Below are positions 32,841-42,638 of a stretch of DNA of 64,000 nt, in pieces (within the stretch, counting starts at the first letter, position 1; every line of letters starts with the position of its first letter). The notes below the pieces were generated by a model. The model was given only the letters and a program-made list of their open reading frames with translations, was not told the origin of the DNA and did not search any database. This DNA comes from Lachnospiraceae bacterium UBA4364. Its GTDB lineage: Bacteria; Bacillota; Clostridia; Lachnospirales; Lachnospiraceae. A program made the position numbers and the translations under genes. The stretch lies in NCBI GenBank assembly GCA_002393955.1, contig DGSK01000037.1, positions 1 to 64,000 on the forward strand. Direction: 5' to 3'.

Positions 32841-34319
32841 ATGAGGGGAAGCGGAATTCTGTTGCCTATCACATCAATACCATCAAAATACGGCATAGGC
32901 TGTTTTTCAAAAGAAGCATATGAATTTGTGGATTTTTTAGCGAGTGCAGGACAGAAGTACTGGCAGGTTCTTCCTATGGGGCCTACAGGATACGGAGATT
33001 CTCCTTACCAGTCTTTTTCAACTTTTGCAGGCAATCCTTACTTTGTGGATATAGAAGAGTTTATTGAAAAAAAATGGATAAGCAGAAAAGACTGTGAGAG
33101 CAGGGACTGGGGAGCTGATCCGGAAAAAGTTGATTATGAAAAAATATATAAGAGCAGATTTAAGATTTTAAAGAAGGCATTTCTCAAAAGTAAAATCTCA
33201 GAAGATAAGGATTTCATAAAGTTTGCTAAAGAAAATAAATTCTGGCTGGATGATTATGCACTCTTCATGGCGTTAAAGGAAAATTTTAAGGGCAAGAGTT
33301 TTATTTACTGGCCGGATGAGATAAGAAAGCATTCAAAGCCGGCAATAAAAAAATATGCGGATGATCCTAAGTATTCCGATGAGCTGATGTGCTATAAGTT
33401 CATTCAGTATTATTTTTATAAGCAGTGGTTTGAACTGAAAAACTATGCTAATGAAAAGGGAATAAAGATAATCGGAGATATTCCGCTTTACGTTGCATAT
33501 GACAGTGCTGATACCTGGTCCAATCCCGAACTGTTCCAGTTAGATGATAATAATGATCCTACCGGTGTGGCAGGCTGCCCGCCTGATTATTTTTCCGCAA
33601 CGGGACAGCTGTGGGGGAATCCACTCTACGACTGGGACTATCATAAGAAGACCGGATATGCATGGTGGATATCGAGACTTAAAATGTGCTTTTCATTATA
33701 TGATGTAGTCAGGATAGATCACTTCAGAGGATTTGAATCCTACTATAATATTCCGTATGGTGATGCTACGGCAGAATTTGGCCATTGGGAAAAGGGTCCG
33801 GGATATGATTTCTTTGCCGCAGTAAAGAAAGCGCTTGGGAAAAAAGAAATAATTGCCGAGGACCTGGGATATCTTACACCTGCGGTATTTAAGCTTGTGG
33901 ATAAGACCGGATTTCCGGGGATGAAAGTTCTTCAGTTTGCGTTTGACTGCAATGAAGAGAATGATTATCTTCCCCACAATTATAACAAGAACTGCGTAGT
34001 TTATACAGGTACGCATGATAACGATACATCTGTCGGATGGTACGAGAGTGCGGGAGCAAAAGATAAAAAATTCGCCAGAGATTACATGGGGATAAAGAGT
34101 GCAAAGAATTTTCATTATGTACTGATAAGGCATGCGATGATGAGTGTGGCTGACACGGCGATAATTCCCATGCAGGATTACCTCGGACTGGGAAGCGAGG
34201 CGAGGATCAATACCCCGTCCACTCTGGGAGGAAACTGGTGCTGGCGTATGAAGCCGGATGCTTATACTAAGAATCTGGCAGAGTCTATAAGGAAAATGAC
34301 TGTTTTATACGGAAGGTAA
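32841..34319 (+). CDS. malQ: 4-alpha-glucanotransferase (amylomaltase, GH77)
   Basis: A 492-residue cytoplasmic enzyme that moves alpha-1,4-glucan segments between chains, feeding glycogen phosphorylase with longer substrates. The catalytic residues are in the family's places: nucleophile Asp293 in RIDHFRG, acid/base Glu340 in IAEDLG, and Asp395 in THDND. Length is close to the 500-residue norm. Its own promoter and palindromic operator lie directly upstream, and it ends in a terminator shared with the convergent gene at 34352. Confidence 0.96.
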   Translation: MRGSGILLPITSIPSKYGIGCFSKEAYEFVDFLASAGQKYWQVLPMGPTGYGDSPYQSFSTFAGNPYFVDIEEFIEKKWISRKDCESRDWGADPEKVDYEKIYKSRFKILKKAFLKSKISEDKDFIKFAKENKFWLDDYALFMALKENFKGKSFIYWPDEIRKHSKPAIKKYADDPKYSDELMCYKFIQYYFYKQWFELKNYANEKGIKIIGDIPLYVAYDSADTWSNPELFQLDDNNDPTGVAGCPPDYFSATGQLWGNPLYDWDYHKKTGYAWWISRLKMCFSLYDVVRIDHFRGFESYYNIPYGDATAEFGHWEKGPGYDFFAAVKKALGKKEIIAEDLGYLTPAVFKLVDKTGFPGMKVLQFAFDCNEENDYLPHNYNKNCVVYTGTHDNDTSVGWYESAGAKDKKFARDYMGIKSAKNFHYVLIRHAMMSVADTAIIPMQDYLGLGSEARINTPSTLGGNWCWRMKPDAYTKNLAESIRKMTVLYGR

Positions 34320-34328
34320 AGAAAAAAG

Positions 34329-34353
34329 GCGGTGAAGTATTCACCGCTTTTTT
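34329..34353. terminator. Bidirectional terminator between malQ and the sigma-factor operon
   Basis: GCGGTGAA / TTCACCGC with a three-base loop, preceded by an A run and followed by six T, so it can serve both convergent genes. The stop of the minus-strand gene overlaps its edge. Confidence 0.85.
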
Positions 34354-35179
34354 ACTGGCCCATGGGTGTGGCCTGAACGATAAAATCATACTTTCTGATC
34401 TCATCACATATTCCTGATAATTCCTTCAGATCCATATCGGATCCGGGGAAAAGCTTATATGCATTGGGATCTGAGCTGTCGGATTCAAGATCCATATTAT
34501 AGGCGGATATCAATTCTTCGATCTTTGAGTAGTCTGTGTCGGGAACCACATAGATCATTATGTATGCTCCGGATTCGCTGTTTTCAGAAGCAACAGATTC
34601 CACTGCCTCGCGCTCATCTGAGTCACCGGCAGTGTTGTCATAGTATTCCGTGGCTTCTTCGGCAAATGCATCTTCGTATGATATATCGTCACCAGCGGTT
34701 TTGGTTTCAGAAGAAAAATTGTAAGTTGAACTATCGGGGGTCAATGTGGCGCTGTCTGAAGTTTTTTCGTACGTCGTTGCATTGTCGGCTGTCGCGACTG
34801 CACTTTCTGTCTGCCCGCTGTGCTGCAGCTTAATAAAGACCGGAACACAGATGCACAGGACTACTACGGCAGCGGCAATAGGAACAAAACGCATGAGCGC
34901 AGAACCTGTAATGACGTTGTGGCTGCTTTTTGCTGCAGCCTTGTTGTAACGTATAACAGGCGCAGTTTCTTCAATCGGTATATAGGCAGATGAGATATTA
35001 CTGCTGGCATTGCCTGTGCCGCCTGAAATGGGGGCATTTTCTGCAGATGCTGCAGAACCACTATCCAGGCGCGCATTAATCTTATCCCAGATATCAGGGA
35101 TATCAGTCAGCAGCTCCTCCCTGTAACGATCTGAGAGTTCAGCTTCAAATATGCTATTGTCCTGAATTTTCTCATCCAT
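34352..35179 (-). CDS. Putative anti-sigma factor or sigma-operon membrane protein
   Basis: A 275-residue single-span membrane protein. The N-terminal about 100 residues are cytoplasmic (LTDIPDIWDKINARL near the start), a membrane segment lies around 100-120 (FVPIAAAVVVLCICVPVF), and the outer part is Ser/Thr/Glu-rich followed by a folded C-terminal domain (IMIYVVPDTDYSKIEELI). It starts 30 bases after the ECF sigma gene, the usual arrangement for an anti-sigma factor; no zinc-binding anti-sigma motif is visible. The ATG at 35179 has GGAG nine bases upstream and is preferred over a TTG at 35194. Confidence 0.65.
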   Translation of the reverse strand: MDEKIQDNSIFEAELSDRYREELLTDIPDIWDKINARLDSGSAASAENAPISGGTGNASSNISSAYIPIEETAPVIRYNKAAAKSSHNVITGSALMRFVPIAAAVVVLCICVPVFIKLQHSGQTESAVATADNATTYEKTSDSATLTPDSSTYNFSSETKTAGDDISYEDAFAEEATEYYDNTAGDSDEREAVESVASENSESGAYIMIYVVPDTDYSKIEELISAYNMDLESDSSDPNAYKLFPGSDMDLKELSGICDEIRKYDFIVQATPMGQ

Positions 35180-35209
35180 AAACAGTTGCTCCAAATCCTG
35201 TCTTTGCGG

Positions 35210-35749
35210 TCAGGCTGTACTTGCAAGTATTGTTCTGAGTTTTTTTATTGCTTCGTTGTATCGCCAGGTTATTGTCCCTATAGGCTGTCCTAATGACTCT
35301 GCTATTTCTTTAAATGTCATGTCGGACAGTATCTTCATATTTACTACTGTCTGTTCCGGCGGACTGAGGGTGGATATTGCATCACGTACGCTTATCACAT
35401 TTACATTGCTTTCCTCTCCGGCGGTCGGAGGACTTCCTCCTGAGTCGTCCTCGGGAACTTCGTCCACGGGCATTTCCCGGTTCTTTTTCCGGATAAAGTC
35501 TATTGACATATTCCTGGCAATCGTTGCCAGATACCCTTTGTGGCCGTTGCCGGGCTTAAACCTTCCGGCGGTTTCCCATATCCGCACAAAGCAGTCGGCA
35601 GCCAGGTCTTCTGCATCTTCCCTGTTTCCCACAACGCCATAAACTACCGTATAGATATAGGGCAGGTATTCATCGTATATTTCCCGGAGGGCATTTCTGT
35701 CACCGGCTGCAACAGCAGAAATTTTTTCCTGAAATTCGATTTCTGTCAA
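35210..35749 (-). CDS. ECF-type RNA polymerase sigma factor
   Basis: A 179-residue sigma factor with region 2 (LREIYDEYLPYIYTVVYG, then EDLAADCFVRIW) and region 4 (LSPPEQTVVNMKILSDMTFKEIAE), the helix-turn-helix that reads -35 elements. There is no region 3, as expected for ECF factors. It leads a two-gene unit with the membrane protein downstream, which probably holds it inactive until an envelope signal arrives. Regulon unknown. Confidence 0.9.
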   Translation of the reverse strand: MTEIEFQEKISAVAAGDRNALREIYDEYLPYIYTVVYGVVGNREDAEDLAADCFVRIWETAGRFKPGNGHKGYLATIARNMSIDFIRKKNREMPVDEVPEDDSGGSPPTAGEESNVNVISVRDAISTLSPPEQTVVNMKILSDMTFKEIAESLGQPIGTITWRYNEAIKKLRTILASTA

Positions 35750-36016
35750 TGGCGCTCCATCTGAGCTCCGTCTCCTCTATCTGATATAGATACGGACGGG
35801 GCGGACCTTTTTATGGTCTTTTTTTAAAAATTCAACTATTATGATACAATTATCTACTGTGAGTGTCAAAGCATATATGATGTAAATGCACAAAAACGGC
35901 AGGCATCGCATGCAAGCCATTATGCAGCAGGGGGCATGCAGGAGTGACGTACATCGGACATCACCCGGAGATATCACACAGCGGGTGTTATGGGGAGTGT
36001 GGGAAGTAAGGAAAAT

Positions 36017-36517
36017 ATGGAGAGTACGGAAAGTATGGAAAGTATGGAAAGTGTGGAAATAGAGAGAAAATTTCTGATAGAGAGGCTGCCGGAGAATATA
36101 GCGGCTTATCCTTTTCATATGATAGAGCAGGGATATCTGAGTACCGAACCGGTAGTAAGAGTCAGAAGGTCAGATGATGAATATTACCTGACATACAAGG
36201 GAAAGGGATTTCTTTCAAGAGAGGAGTACAATCTTCCCCTGACTAAGGAATCTTATGAGCATCTGGCTGCCAAAGCCGATGGGAACGTAATAAGGAAGAA
36301 AAGGTATCTCATACCGATAGATGGGACCTCGCTTACGATAGAGCTGGATGTCTTTGATAAGCCGTTTGCACCACTGGTACTGGCAGAAGTAGAGTTTGAG
36401 ACTGAGGCAGAGGCTTTGGATTTTGTTCCGCCGGAGTGGTTTGGTGAAGATGTAACCAGCGATACCGAATATCACAATTCTACTATGTCACGTAAAATAT
36501 TTAATGACGGAGAGTAA
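36017..36517 (+). CDS. CYTH-domain protein (triphosphate tunnel metalloenzyme family)
   Basis: A protein of about 166 residues with the CYTH signature EIERKFL near the N terminus, then RVRRSDDEYYLTYKGKG and a C-terminal SMxRKIF-like end. The family hydrolyses inorganic triphosphate or related compounds, or rarely acts as adenylate cyclase. The start is uncertain: the upstream DNA is a run of GGAAAGTAT-like repeats giving several in-frame ATGs (Met-Glu-Ser repeats). ATG 36017 has AAGGA close by, while ATG 35990 also remains possible. The 240 bases before it contain a possible TACAAT -10 element but no other gene. Confidence 0.8.
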   Translation: MESTESMESMESVEIERKFLIERLPENIAAYPFHMIEQGYLSTEPVVRVRRSDDEYYLTYKGKGFLSREEYNLPLTKESYEHLAAKADGNVIRKKRYLIPIDGTSLTIELDVFDKPFAPLVLAEVEFETEAEALDFVPPEWFGEDVTSDTEYHNSTMSRKIFNDGE

Positions 36518-36567
36518 CAGGTGGTGAATTGATTTCAACGCTTTTTGTAAATAGGAAAGGGTAAACG

Positions 36568-37623
36568 ATGACAGAAATGTTCAATAATCCAATGAAAGAC
36601 AATCTGGTGGAAAAGGAGCTCCCTTTAGAGCAAATTGCAGAGAAACTGCTGGATCACGCAGGCGACAGTGTCTGGGGATTTGAAATTTATTACCATAAAA
36701 GGCCGGATGGCGACGCCGTCGGTTCTGCTTACGGTCTTGCGTTGGGTCTTGCATCTCTGGGGGCCTGTGTGAAGGTTGTTGACAGCGAGCAGCATGTTCC
36801 GGAAATGTACAGATATCAGACTGATCCGGCCGAACGCATGCTGTACTCCGGAGAAACAGTGCGTACATTAAGGATTGCTGTTGATACCGCAACACAGAGT
36901 CGTCTTGGAAGAAATTCGAACGTTGGGATGGATTATGTACTGGATCACCATGTGACAAATCTGATATCTGATGACAGTCATTTGCCGGCGCCGTACAGAT
37001 ATGTGGAGCCGGAGGCTGCTTCCTGTGCCGAGATAATCTTAAAGCTGTTAAAGTTTATGCGGGTGTCCATAACAAAGCAGATGGCAGATCTTCTGTATAT
37101 GGGGCTTGTGACGGATGTGTCGTGCTTCCGTTCTTTGTCTACAACCCCTGCATCCCTGGAAGCGGCAGCGGAGCTGGCTGCATGCGGAGCTGATATAGTT
37201 GAAATAGGAAGACATCATTACATGCGAAAGACTCCGGGACAGATAGGGATGGAAAAGGAAGTATATGACAGGCTTGTTTTTTCAGAGGACAATGAAGTGG
37301 TGGGAAGCTATGTGAATGCACTGGATTATGCCCACCATGCCATAACGGATCCTGATCTGGGGGATTTTATGAATACCGTGGATCAGATATGCAAGCCGGA
37401 TAAAGGTATTGCCCATGTCCATGTGCTGGTACGTGAGTATAAGCCGGGTATCTGCAGGATATCGGTTACATCAAGGCTTCCGGTAAATGCCGCAAAGATA
37501 TGCGGAATGCTGGGCGGTGGCGGACATGAAAATGCTGCCGGCGCTGAGATGGAAGGTGATCCCAGGGATATCCTGGAGGAAGTAATGCGGTTTTGCAGAA
37601 AGGAAGTAGAGGAGAATCTGTGA
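36568..37623 (+). CDS. nrnA: DHH-family phosphoesterase (NrnA-like oligoribonuclease/pAp phosphatase)
   Basis: A 351-residue manganese-dependent enzyme with the DHH motifs HKRPDGDAVGSA and LDHHVTN and a C-terminal DHHA1 domain with GGGGHENAAGA. NrnA-type proteins degrade nanoRNAs and dephosphorylate 3'-phosphoadenosine 5'-phosphate; this is assigned from motif order and length. The end overlaps the next gene's start by four bases (GTGA), so translation is coupled. Confidence 0.88.
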   Translation: MTEMFNNPMKDNLVEKELPLEQIAEKLLDHAGDSVWGFEIYYHKRPDGDAVGSAYGLALGLASLGACVKVVDSEQHVPEMYRYQTDPAERMLYSGETVRTLRIAVDTATQSRLGRNSNVGMDYVLDHHVTNLISDDSHLPAPYRYVEPEAASCAEIILKLLKFMRVSITKQMADLLYMGLVTDVSCFRSLSTTPASLEAAAELAACGADIVEIGRHHYMRKTPGQIGMEKEVYDRLVFSEDNEVVGSYVNALDYAHHAITDPDLGDFMNTVDQICKPDKGIAHVHVLVREYKPGICRISVTSRLPVNAAKICGMLGGGGHENAAGAEMEGDPRDILEEVMRFCRKEVEENL

Positions 37624-38021
37624 AAAAGATCCTGGTATACAAGCTGGAAGATACACCGTATGAAGCGCTGTTAAAGACAGTGGCAAAGGAGCAGGATGTT
37701 CTTTATATTAAGGTTGAAAAAACAGAGCTTCGAAGTGAGTTAAGGGAGCTGCTCTGCATCCCGTCTGCAGGAACGGAAGCGGATATGGCTTTTCTTGCTG
37801 CTCCTGATGTCTGGATCCACAGAAGGGACATGGTGGAACCGTTATTACTGTTATACGGCTTTTCGAATGAGGAAATGGAAGCTTTTTTTGACGGCATGAA
37901 GGGAGCCGGTATACCGAGGATAAGGCTTACGGCTGTGGCTACGATGCATAATCTGAGATGGTCTTTCAGGGCATTGTATCAGGAACTCAGGTCAGAGGCT
38001 GATGCGATGGCTAAGGCATGA
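37620..38021 (+). CDS. DUF3783 domain protein
   Basis: A 133-residue soluble protein starting at a GTG that overlaps the nrnA stop (GGAG five bases before). It carries the DUF3783 features EPLLLLYGFSNEEMEAFFD and LTAVATMHNLRWS near the C terminus. The family is conserved in clostridia without known activity. The coupling to NrnA suggests a related role, but this is only context. Confidence 0.75.
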   Translation: MKKILVYKLEDTPYEALLKTVAKEQDVLYIKVEKTELRSELRELLCIPSAGTEADMAFLAAPDVWIHRRDMVEPLLLLYGFSNEEMEAFFDGMKGAGIPRIRLTAVATMHNLRWSFRALYQELRSEADAMAKA

Positions 38022-38083
38022 ATCTGAACTGCCTGGCGAAAGGCAGCACCGAAAACTATCATTAGGAGGCGGAATAAAAGAAA

Positions 38084-39796
38084 ATGATGGATTATATCAT
38101 CGTAATACTTGTGATTCTCAGTGTGATACTGAATATCGTTATCATAGTACGTAGTTTTGCTGATAAGAAAGCAGATGTTCTTAAACTGCAGGATGTCCGG
38201 GATGAATGTGATGACATCAGAAAGGATATCGAGGATCATGTAAGCCGTGAAATGTCTGCCCTGCGCAGCGAGCAGGGGCAGAAGAATTCAGAGCTTAAGC
38301 AGGAACTGCTCACATCGCAGGCATCATTCAGGCAGGACATAATGACATCGCAGGCGGCTTTTAAGCAGGATATAATGTCCTCACAGTCAGTGCTTAAGCA
38401 GGATGTTATGAATTCCCAGGGGGCTCTTAAGCAGGAACTGACTGCTTCATCTGCTGCGCTTAAGGAAGATCTCACAGCATCTTCGGCCAATCTGAAGGAT
38501 GAACTGGTAACTGCCCAGGACAGGCTGGGTGCTAAGCTTACGGAGTCACAGAAATCCAGCCAGGAGTCAATGAATGAGCTGATAAAGCTTAAACTCGACA
38601 CCCTGGATTCCGTAATGAAGAAACAGACTGAGGATATGGAGCGCAGCCTTTCTGAAATAAAAGAGGGGACTGCTAAGGAAGTAAAAGATCTCAAGGAAGA
38701 AACAAATGAATCCATAAAGACTCTCAGGGAGAGCACGGAAAGAAATCTCACGGAGATAAGAAATAATAATGATAAGAAAATAGCCGAGCTTAACGAGAAT
38801 AATGAAAAGCGGCTGAAGGAGCTGGGCGATAAAACGGACAAGAGGCTTGAGGAGATAAAGGGCGTAGTAGAAGAAAAGCTTACAGATACGTTAAATAAGC
38901 GGATAAATGAGTCATTTAAGAATGTAAGTGACCAGCTGGAACAGGTCTATAAAGGGCTGGGAGAAATGAAGAGCCTTGCCGGCGACGTAGGCGGACTTAA
39001 GCAGGTGCTTTCGGGAGTGAAGACCAGGGGGATCCTGGGCGAGTATCAGCTGGGGGCCATCCTTTCCGAAATCTTAAGTCCGGAGCAGTACGAGACAGAT
39101 GTTGCAACCATACCGGGAAGCAGCAACCGTGTGGAATTTGCCATAAAGCTTCCGGGAAATGACGGAAGTTACGTTTATCTGCCGATAGATTCCAAATTTC
39201 CCGGAGATTCCTACAGGCAGCTTCAGGATGCGTATGACAGTGCAGACAGGAATGCAATAGAATCGGCGAAAAAGGCATTAATAAATGTGATGAAGCTGGA
39301 AGCAAAAGATATAAAGGAAAAGTATGTCGCTGTACCATATACCACAAATTTTGGTATAATGTTTCTTCCGTTTGAAGGGTTGTATTCCGAGGCGGTAAAT
39401 CTGGGAATGGTTGAAACCCTTCAGAAGGATTATCAGGTCAATATCGTGGGCCCCAGTACTATGGGAGCGATGTTAAGCAGCCTGCAGATGGGCTTCAGGA
39501 CACTGGCTATACAGAAGAGGAGTGATGAGGTCTGGAAAGTGCTTGCAGATGTTAAGACCGAGTTTGGTAAATTTTCCGAGCAGCTGGTTAAGATGCAAAA
39601 GCACCTTGACCTGACCAGCAAGGATCTGGATGCACTGATGACTACCAGGACCAAGGCTCTGACGAGGAAGCTTTCGTCCGTACAGACTCTGGAGCAGCAG
39701 GATATAAATGTGCTGCCAGGTATTTTGACGGATATTACAGATGATGAAGGAGCAGCAGACGGGATTTCATCAGATCCTGCAGAGGATACGGAATAA
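38084..39796 (+). CDS. rmuC: RmuC-family protein
   Basis: A 570-residue membrane-anchored protein of the RmuC family, linked in Escherichia coli to limiting recombination at inverted repeats. An N-terminal span (about 3-25) is followed by a long coiled coil (about 35-300) that includes about ten 11-residue repeats of the form KQDIMSSQxxL, and then the conserved RmuC nuclease-like domain (about 310-510: GVKTRGILGEYQLGAILSEI, LPIDSKFPGDSY). AGGAGG lies about 13 bases upstream. The coiled-coil repeats are longer than in E. coli RmuC. Confidence 0.9.
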   Translation: MMDYIIVILVILSVILNIVIIVRSFADKKADVLKLQDVRDECDDIRKDIEDHVSREMSALRSEQGQKNSELKQELLTSQASFRQDIMTSQAAFKQDIMSSQSVLKQDVMNSQGALKQELTASSAALKEDLTASSANLKDELVTAQDRLGAKLTESQKSSQESMNELIKLKLDTLDSVMKKQTEDMERSLSEIKEGTAKEVKDLKEETNESIKTLRESTERNLTEIRNNNDKKIAELNENNEKRLKELGDKTDKRLEEIKGVVEEKLTDTLNKRINESFKNVSDQLEQVYKGLGEMKSLAGDVGGLKQVLSGVKTRGILGEYQLGAILSEILSPEQYETDVATIPGSSNRVEFAIKLPGNDGSYVYLPIDSKFPGDSYRQLQDAYDSADRNAIESAKKALINVMKLEAKDIKEKYVAVPYTTNFGIMFLPFEGLYSEAVNLGMVETLQKDYQVNIVGPSTMGAMLSSLQMGFRTLAIQKRSDEVWKVLADVKTEFGKFSEQLVKMQKHLDLTSKDLDALMTTRTKALTRKLSSVQTLEQQDINVLPGILTDITDDEGAADGISSDPAEDTE

Positions 39797-39859
39797 AAAT
39801 GTGATTATTCAGATCTGCCCGACACGTTTGTTTTCACGGCAGATATAAAGGATTGATAT

Positions 39860-41281
39860 ATGGTATTTAGTTCGATGATATTTTTGTGGGTATTCCTGCC
39901 TGTCACTCTTGTCTTATCAAGGGTATTCAGGGGCAGGGCCTGTAACCTGCTGCTTCTTGCGGCAAGTCTTGTTTTCTATGCGTGGGGAGAGCCGGTGTAT
40001 GTTCTCCTTATGATCCTTTCTATAGTATTTAATTATGTTATGGGATTACTCATAGGAAGAGCGGGAGATTCTTCGAACACTTCATTAAAGAAAGCCTGGC
40101 TGATATTTGGAATAATCGGTAATGTTACGCTGCTGGGGTATTACAAATACTGTGATTTTTTTATAGGTATCCTGAATGATACAGTTTTCAGGAGTGCTCC
40201 ACTTGAACTTAAACACATTTCGCTTCCCATCGGTATTTCTTTTTTTACTTTTCAGGCGATGAGCTATATCGTTGATCTGTACAGGGAAAAATATCCGGCC
40301 CAGAAAAACCTGTTCAGTCTTGCTCTGTATATTTCATTTTTCCCGCAGCTGATAGCCGGGCCTATCGTGCGTTATGAGGATATGGAGGCGCAGCTGGCAG
40401 GGCGTGAAATCAATGCCGACCTTACCATAGATGGATTCAGGCGGTTTATATATGGTCTGGCCAAGAAGGTTATAGTTTCAAATACTCTTGCCATGACCAC
40501 ATCTTATTTCTGGAGCATGAAAGGAGAGCAGATGGCGCCGCTCTATGCGTGGACCAGTGCGGTATTCTACACGCTGCAGATATATTATGACTTTTCGGGA
40601 TATTCGGATATGGCTATAGGACTGGGCAAAATGTTCGGATTCAGTATTCCGGAGAATTTTAATTATCCGTATATGTCAGCTTCGGTGAGCGAGTTCTGGC
40701 GCAGATGGCATATGACTCTGGGGGCGTGGTTCAGGGAATATGTTTATATACCTCTGGGCGGCAGCAGACGGGGCAAAGTCAGGACCTGCATAAATCTTGC
40801 AATAGTATTTTTCCTTACGGGACTCTGGCACGGAGCCGCATACCAGTTTGTGCTCTGGGGGATATATTATGCATTCTTTATGGTGATAGAGAGGGCGTTC
40901 TTAAAAAAATGGCTTGATGAACACAAGGCAGTGGGACACATATATACACTGTTTGTTGTTGTGATCGGGTGGGTAATGTTTTCAGCCACCACAGCTCAGA
41001 ATGCGGTATATGTTTTGGGAAAGAAGATGTTCCTTATTTATGACGCACCGGAGCTTGTTCCGTATGTGACATACCGTTTCCTTTCGGCTAAGAAAATCAT
41101 TATAGGGATTCTGGCAATAATCGGATGCGGCCCGCTGCAGCTTGCGGGAGAGAAACTGCATCTTACCGAAAAGTGGAAAGGCAGCATGGCGGAGCTTGTA
41201 TTCTGCGGACTGATATTCGTTTACTGTGTGATAATGCTTGCTGCGGGGACGTACAATCCGTTTATATATTTCAGGTTCTGA
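39860..41281 (+). CDS. MBOAT-family O-acyltransferase
   Basis: A 473-residue polytopic membrane protein similar to AlgI/DltB/PatA, which move acetyl or acyl groups across the membrane onto polysaccharides. Typical features: VFSSMIFLWVFLPV at the start, PIGISFFTFQAMSYIVD, the invariant Trp-His in GLWHGAAYQF, and WRRWHMTLGAWFREYVYIPLGG. The gene downstream is the matching AlgX/DHHW-type partner, so together they likely O-acetylate an exopolysaccharide or wall polymer. Confidence 0.92.
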   Translation: MVFSSMIFLWVFLPVTLVLSRVFRGRACNLLLLAASLVFYAWGEPVYVLLMILSIVFNYVMGLLIGRAGDSSNTSLKKAWLIFGIIGNVTLLGYYKYCDFFIGILNDTVFRSAPLELKHISLPIGISFFTFQAMSYIVDLYREKYPAQKNLFSLALYISFFPQLIAGPIVRYEDMEAQLAGREINADLTIDGFRRFIYGLAKKVIVSNTLAMTTSYFWSMKGEQMAPLYAWTSAVFYTLQIYYDFSGYSDMAIGLGKMFGFSIPENFNYPYMSASVSEFWRRWHMTLGAWFREYVYIPLGGSRRGKVRTCINLAIVFFLTGLWHGAAYQFVLWGIYYAFFMVIERAFLKKWLDEHKAVGHIYTLFVVVIGWVMFSATTAQNAVYVLGKKMFLIYDAPELVPYVTYRFLSAKKIIIGILAIIGCGPLQLAGEKLHLTEKWKGSMAELVFCGLIFVYCVIMLAAGTYNPFIYFRF

Positions 41282-41424
41282 ACGGAGGGTGAAGGATACG
41301 TTGCTGTCGGTAACACCGGATGAAGAAAATTACCGATCGGGATTTGGTGATAGAATCTGCTGAGTAAAGATTGCTAAATAAAGATTGCTGATTTTCGATA
41401 TAAAAATAAAGGTTGTGTAAGAAA

Positions 41425-42579
41425 ATGAAAAAAAGCGTAAAAATATGCTGGATCTGCTTGATGGTGGTGTTCCTGTTTTTGCCGTATCCGCTATGGCTGA
41501 TGTTTTCACCTGCCATTAAGGATGACGATCCTACAGGAGAGGGACGGCCGCTTGCTGTATGGCCGGGAGAAGAAACCCCGCTGTCGGACTATCCGGGAGC
41601 TGTGACATCCTATGTTGAGGATCACCTTCCTTTCAGGAGTCAGCTGATCACGGCAAATAATTCCATAGATATGTACGCTTTCCATGAAAGTGAGATAGGG
41701 AAAGTTATAGTAGGAAAAAACAATTTCCTTTATTTCAACAGTGAGACTGAGGGGGATCCGCTGGCAGACTATACAGGTGAAAATCTTCTGACAGAAGAGG
41801 AACTGGCCGGTATCTGTGCGGATTTGACCGCAACAAGTGATGAACTGAAAGCCAGAGGAACCACTCTTGTGTTTTTGTTCATTCCGAATAAGTCCACGGT
41901 ATATCCCGAATATATGCCGGACAGGTACGGCGAGCATGCTGATCCCAGCTGTATGCAGCAGATAGAGGATTATCTGAGGGCAAATTCTGATCTTGTGATA
42001 ATCGATCCAACAGAAGCAATGCTTGCACAAAAGGCGGAAGATGCGGATAATGGTACGTGTAAGGATATTTATTTCCGCTATGATACTCATTGGAACCACA
42101 GGGGGGCCTATGTGACAGCAGGAGTTTTATTGGATGAGCTGTGTGGCATAAAGGCTGCCGATCTTGATGATCTGGAGCAGGCGCCAATGGGATATGCGGC
42201 AGACCTTGAACGGCTGATAAAGATGACAGATGTTCTCGGTGAAGATACGGAATATCAGTTAAGCGGCTATGTGGATCGGACACCGGAAATACTTGAATAT
42301 CATATTTTTTCGGAGCCTGATTCAAAGATACTGCGTCTTATGACGGACAGGGAAGAAGGGGATACCCTGGTTATAAAATGTGATTCATTCTCCGGCTTTT
42401 ATTACTATATGGCAGGAGCGTTTAAATACACGTATGTAGCAACACATGATAATTATGACCTGCCGCTGATACAGACTACGAAGCCGAAGTATCTGATATG
42501 GGAATCGGCAGAAAGATACCTGCCGGAGAGACTGCTGGCCTGGGATGAGACATCACCGCTTGCGGAAGAAGGAAAATAA
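41425..42579 (+). CDS. AlgX/AlgJ-like (DHHW) O-acetylation protein
   Basis: A 384-residue protein with one N-terminal membrane anchor (about 5-25) and an extracytoplasmic SGNH-hydrolase-like domain. It shows YFRYDTHWNHRGAY, the variant of the D-T-H-W motif that places catalytic Asp and His in AlgX/AlgJ proteins, and a Ser-containing CDSFSGFYYY segment. It would transfer the acetyl group delivered by the upstream MBOAT protein. The ATG at 41425 is taken; the upstream TTG at 41413 overlaps AAAGG and is unlikely. The gap of 143 bases to the MBOAT gene shows no other feature. Confidence 0.8.
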   Translation: MKKSVKICWICLMVVFLFLPYPLWLMFSPAIKDDDPTGEGRPLAVWPGEETPLSDYPGAVTSYVEDHLPFRSQLITANNSIDMYAFHESEIGKVIVGKNNFLYFNSETEGDPLADYTGENLLTEEELAGICADLTATSDELKARGTTLVFLFIPNKSTVYPEYMPDRYGEHADPSCMQQIEDYLRANSDLVIIDPTEAMLAQKAEDADNGTCKDIYFRYDTHWNHRGAYVTAGVLLDELCGIKAADLDDLEQAPMGYAADLERLIKMTDVLGEDTEYQLSGYVDRTPEILEYHIFSEPDSKILRLMTDREEGDTLVIKCDSFSGFYYYMAGAFKYTYVATHDNYDLPLIQTTKPKYLIWESAERYLPERLLAWDETSPLAEEGK

Positions 42580-42638
42580 AGCGGATCTGTGTCCGGGTTG
42601 AACTGTAAAGCCGTATAGATGCGGCAGAAGGAGGAATT

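Noticed and set aside
34459..34949. Plus-strand frames opposite the anti-sigma-like gene
   Set aside because: Shadow frames with odd composition and no ribosome binding site; the minus-strand gene is coherent with a membrane span and operon context.
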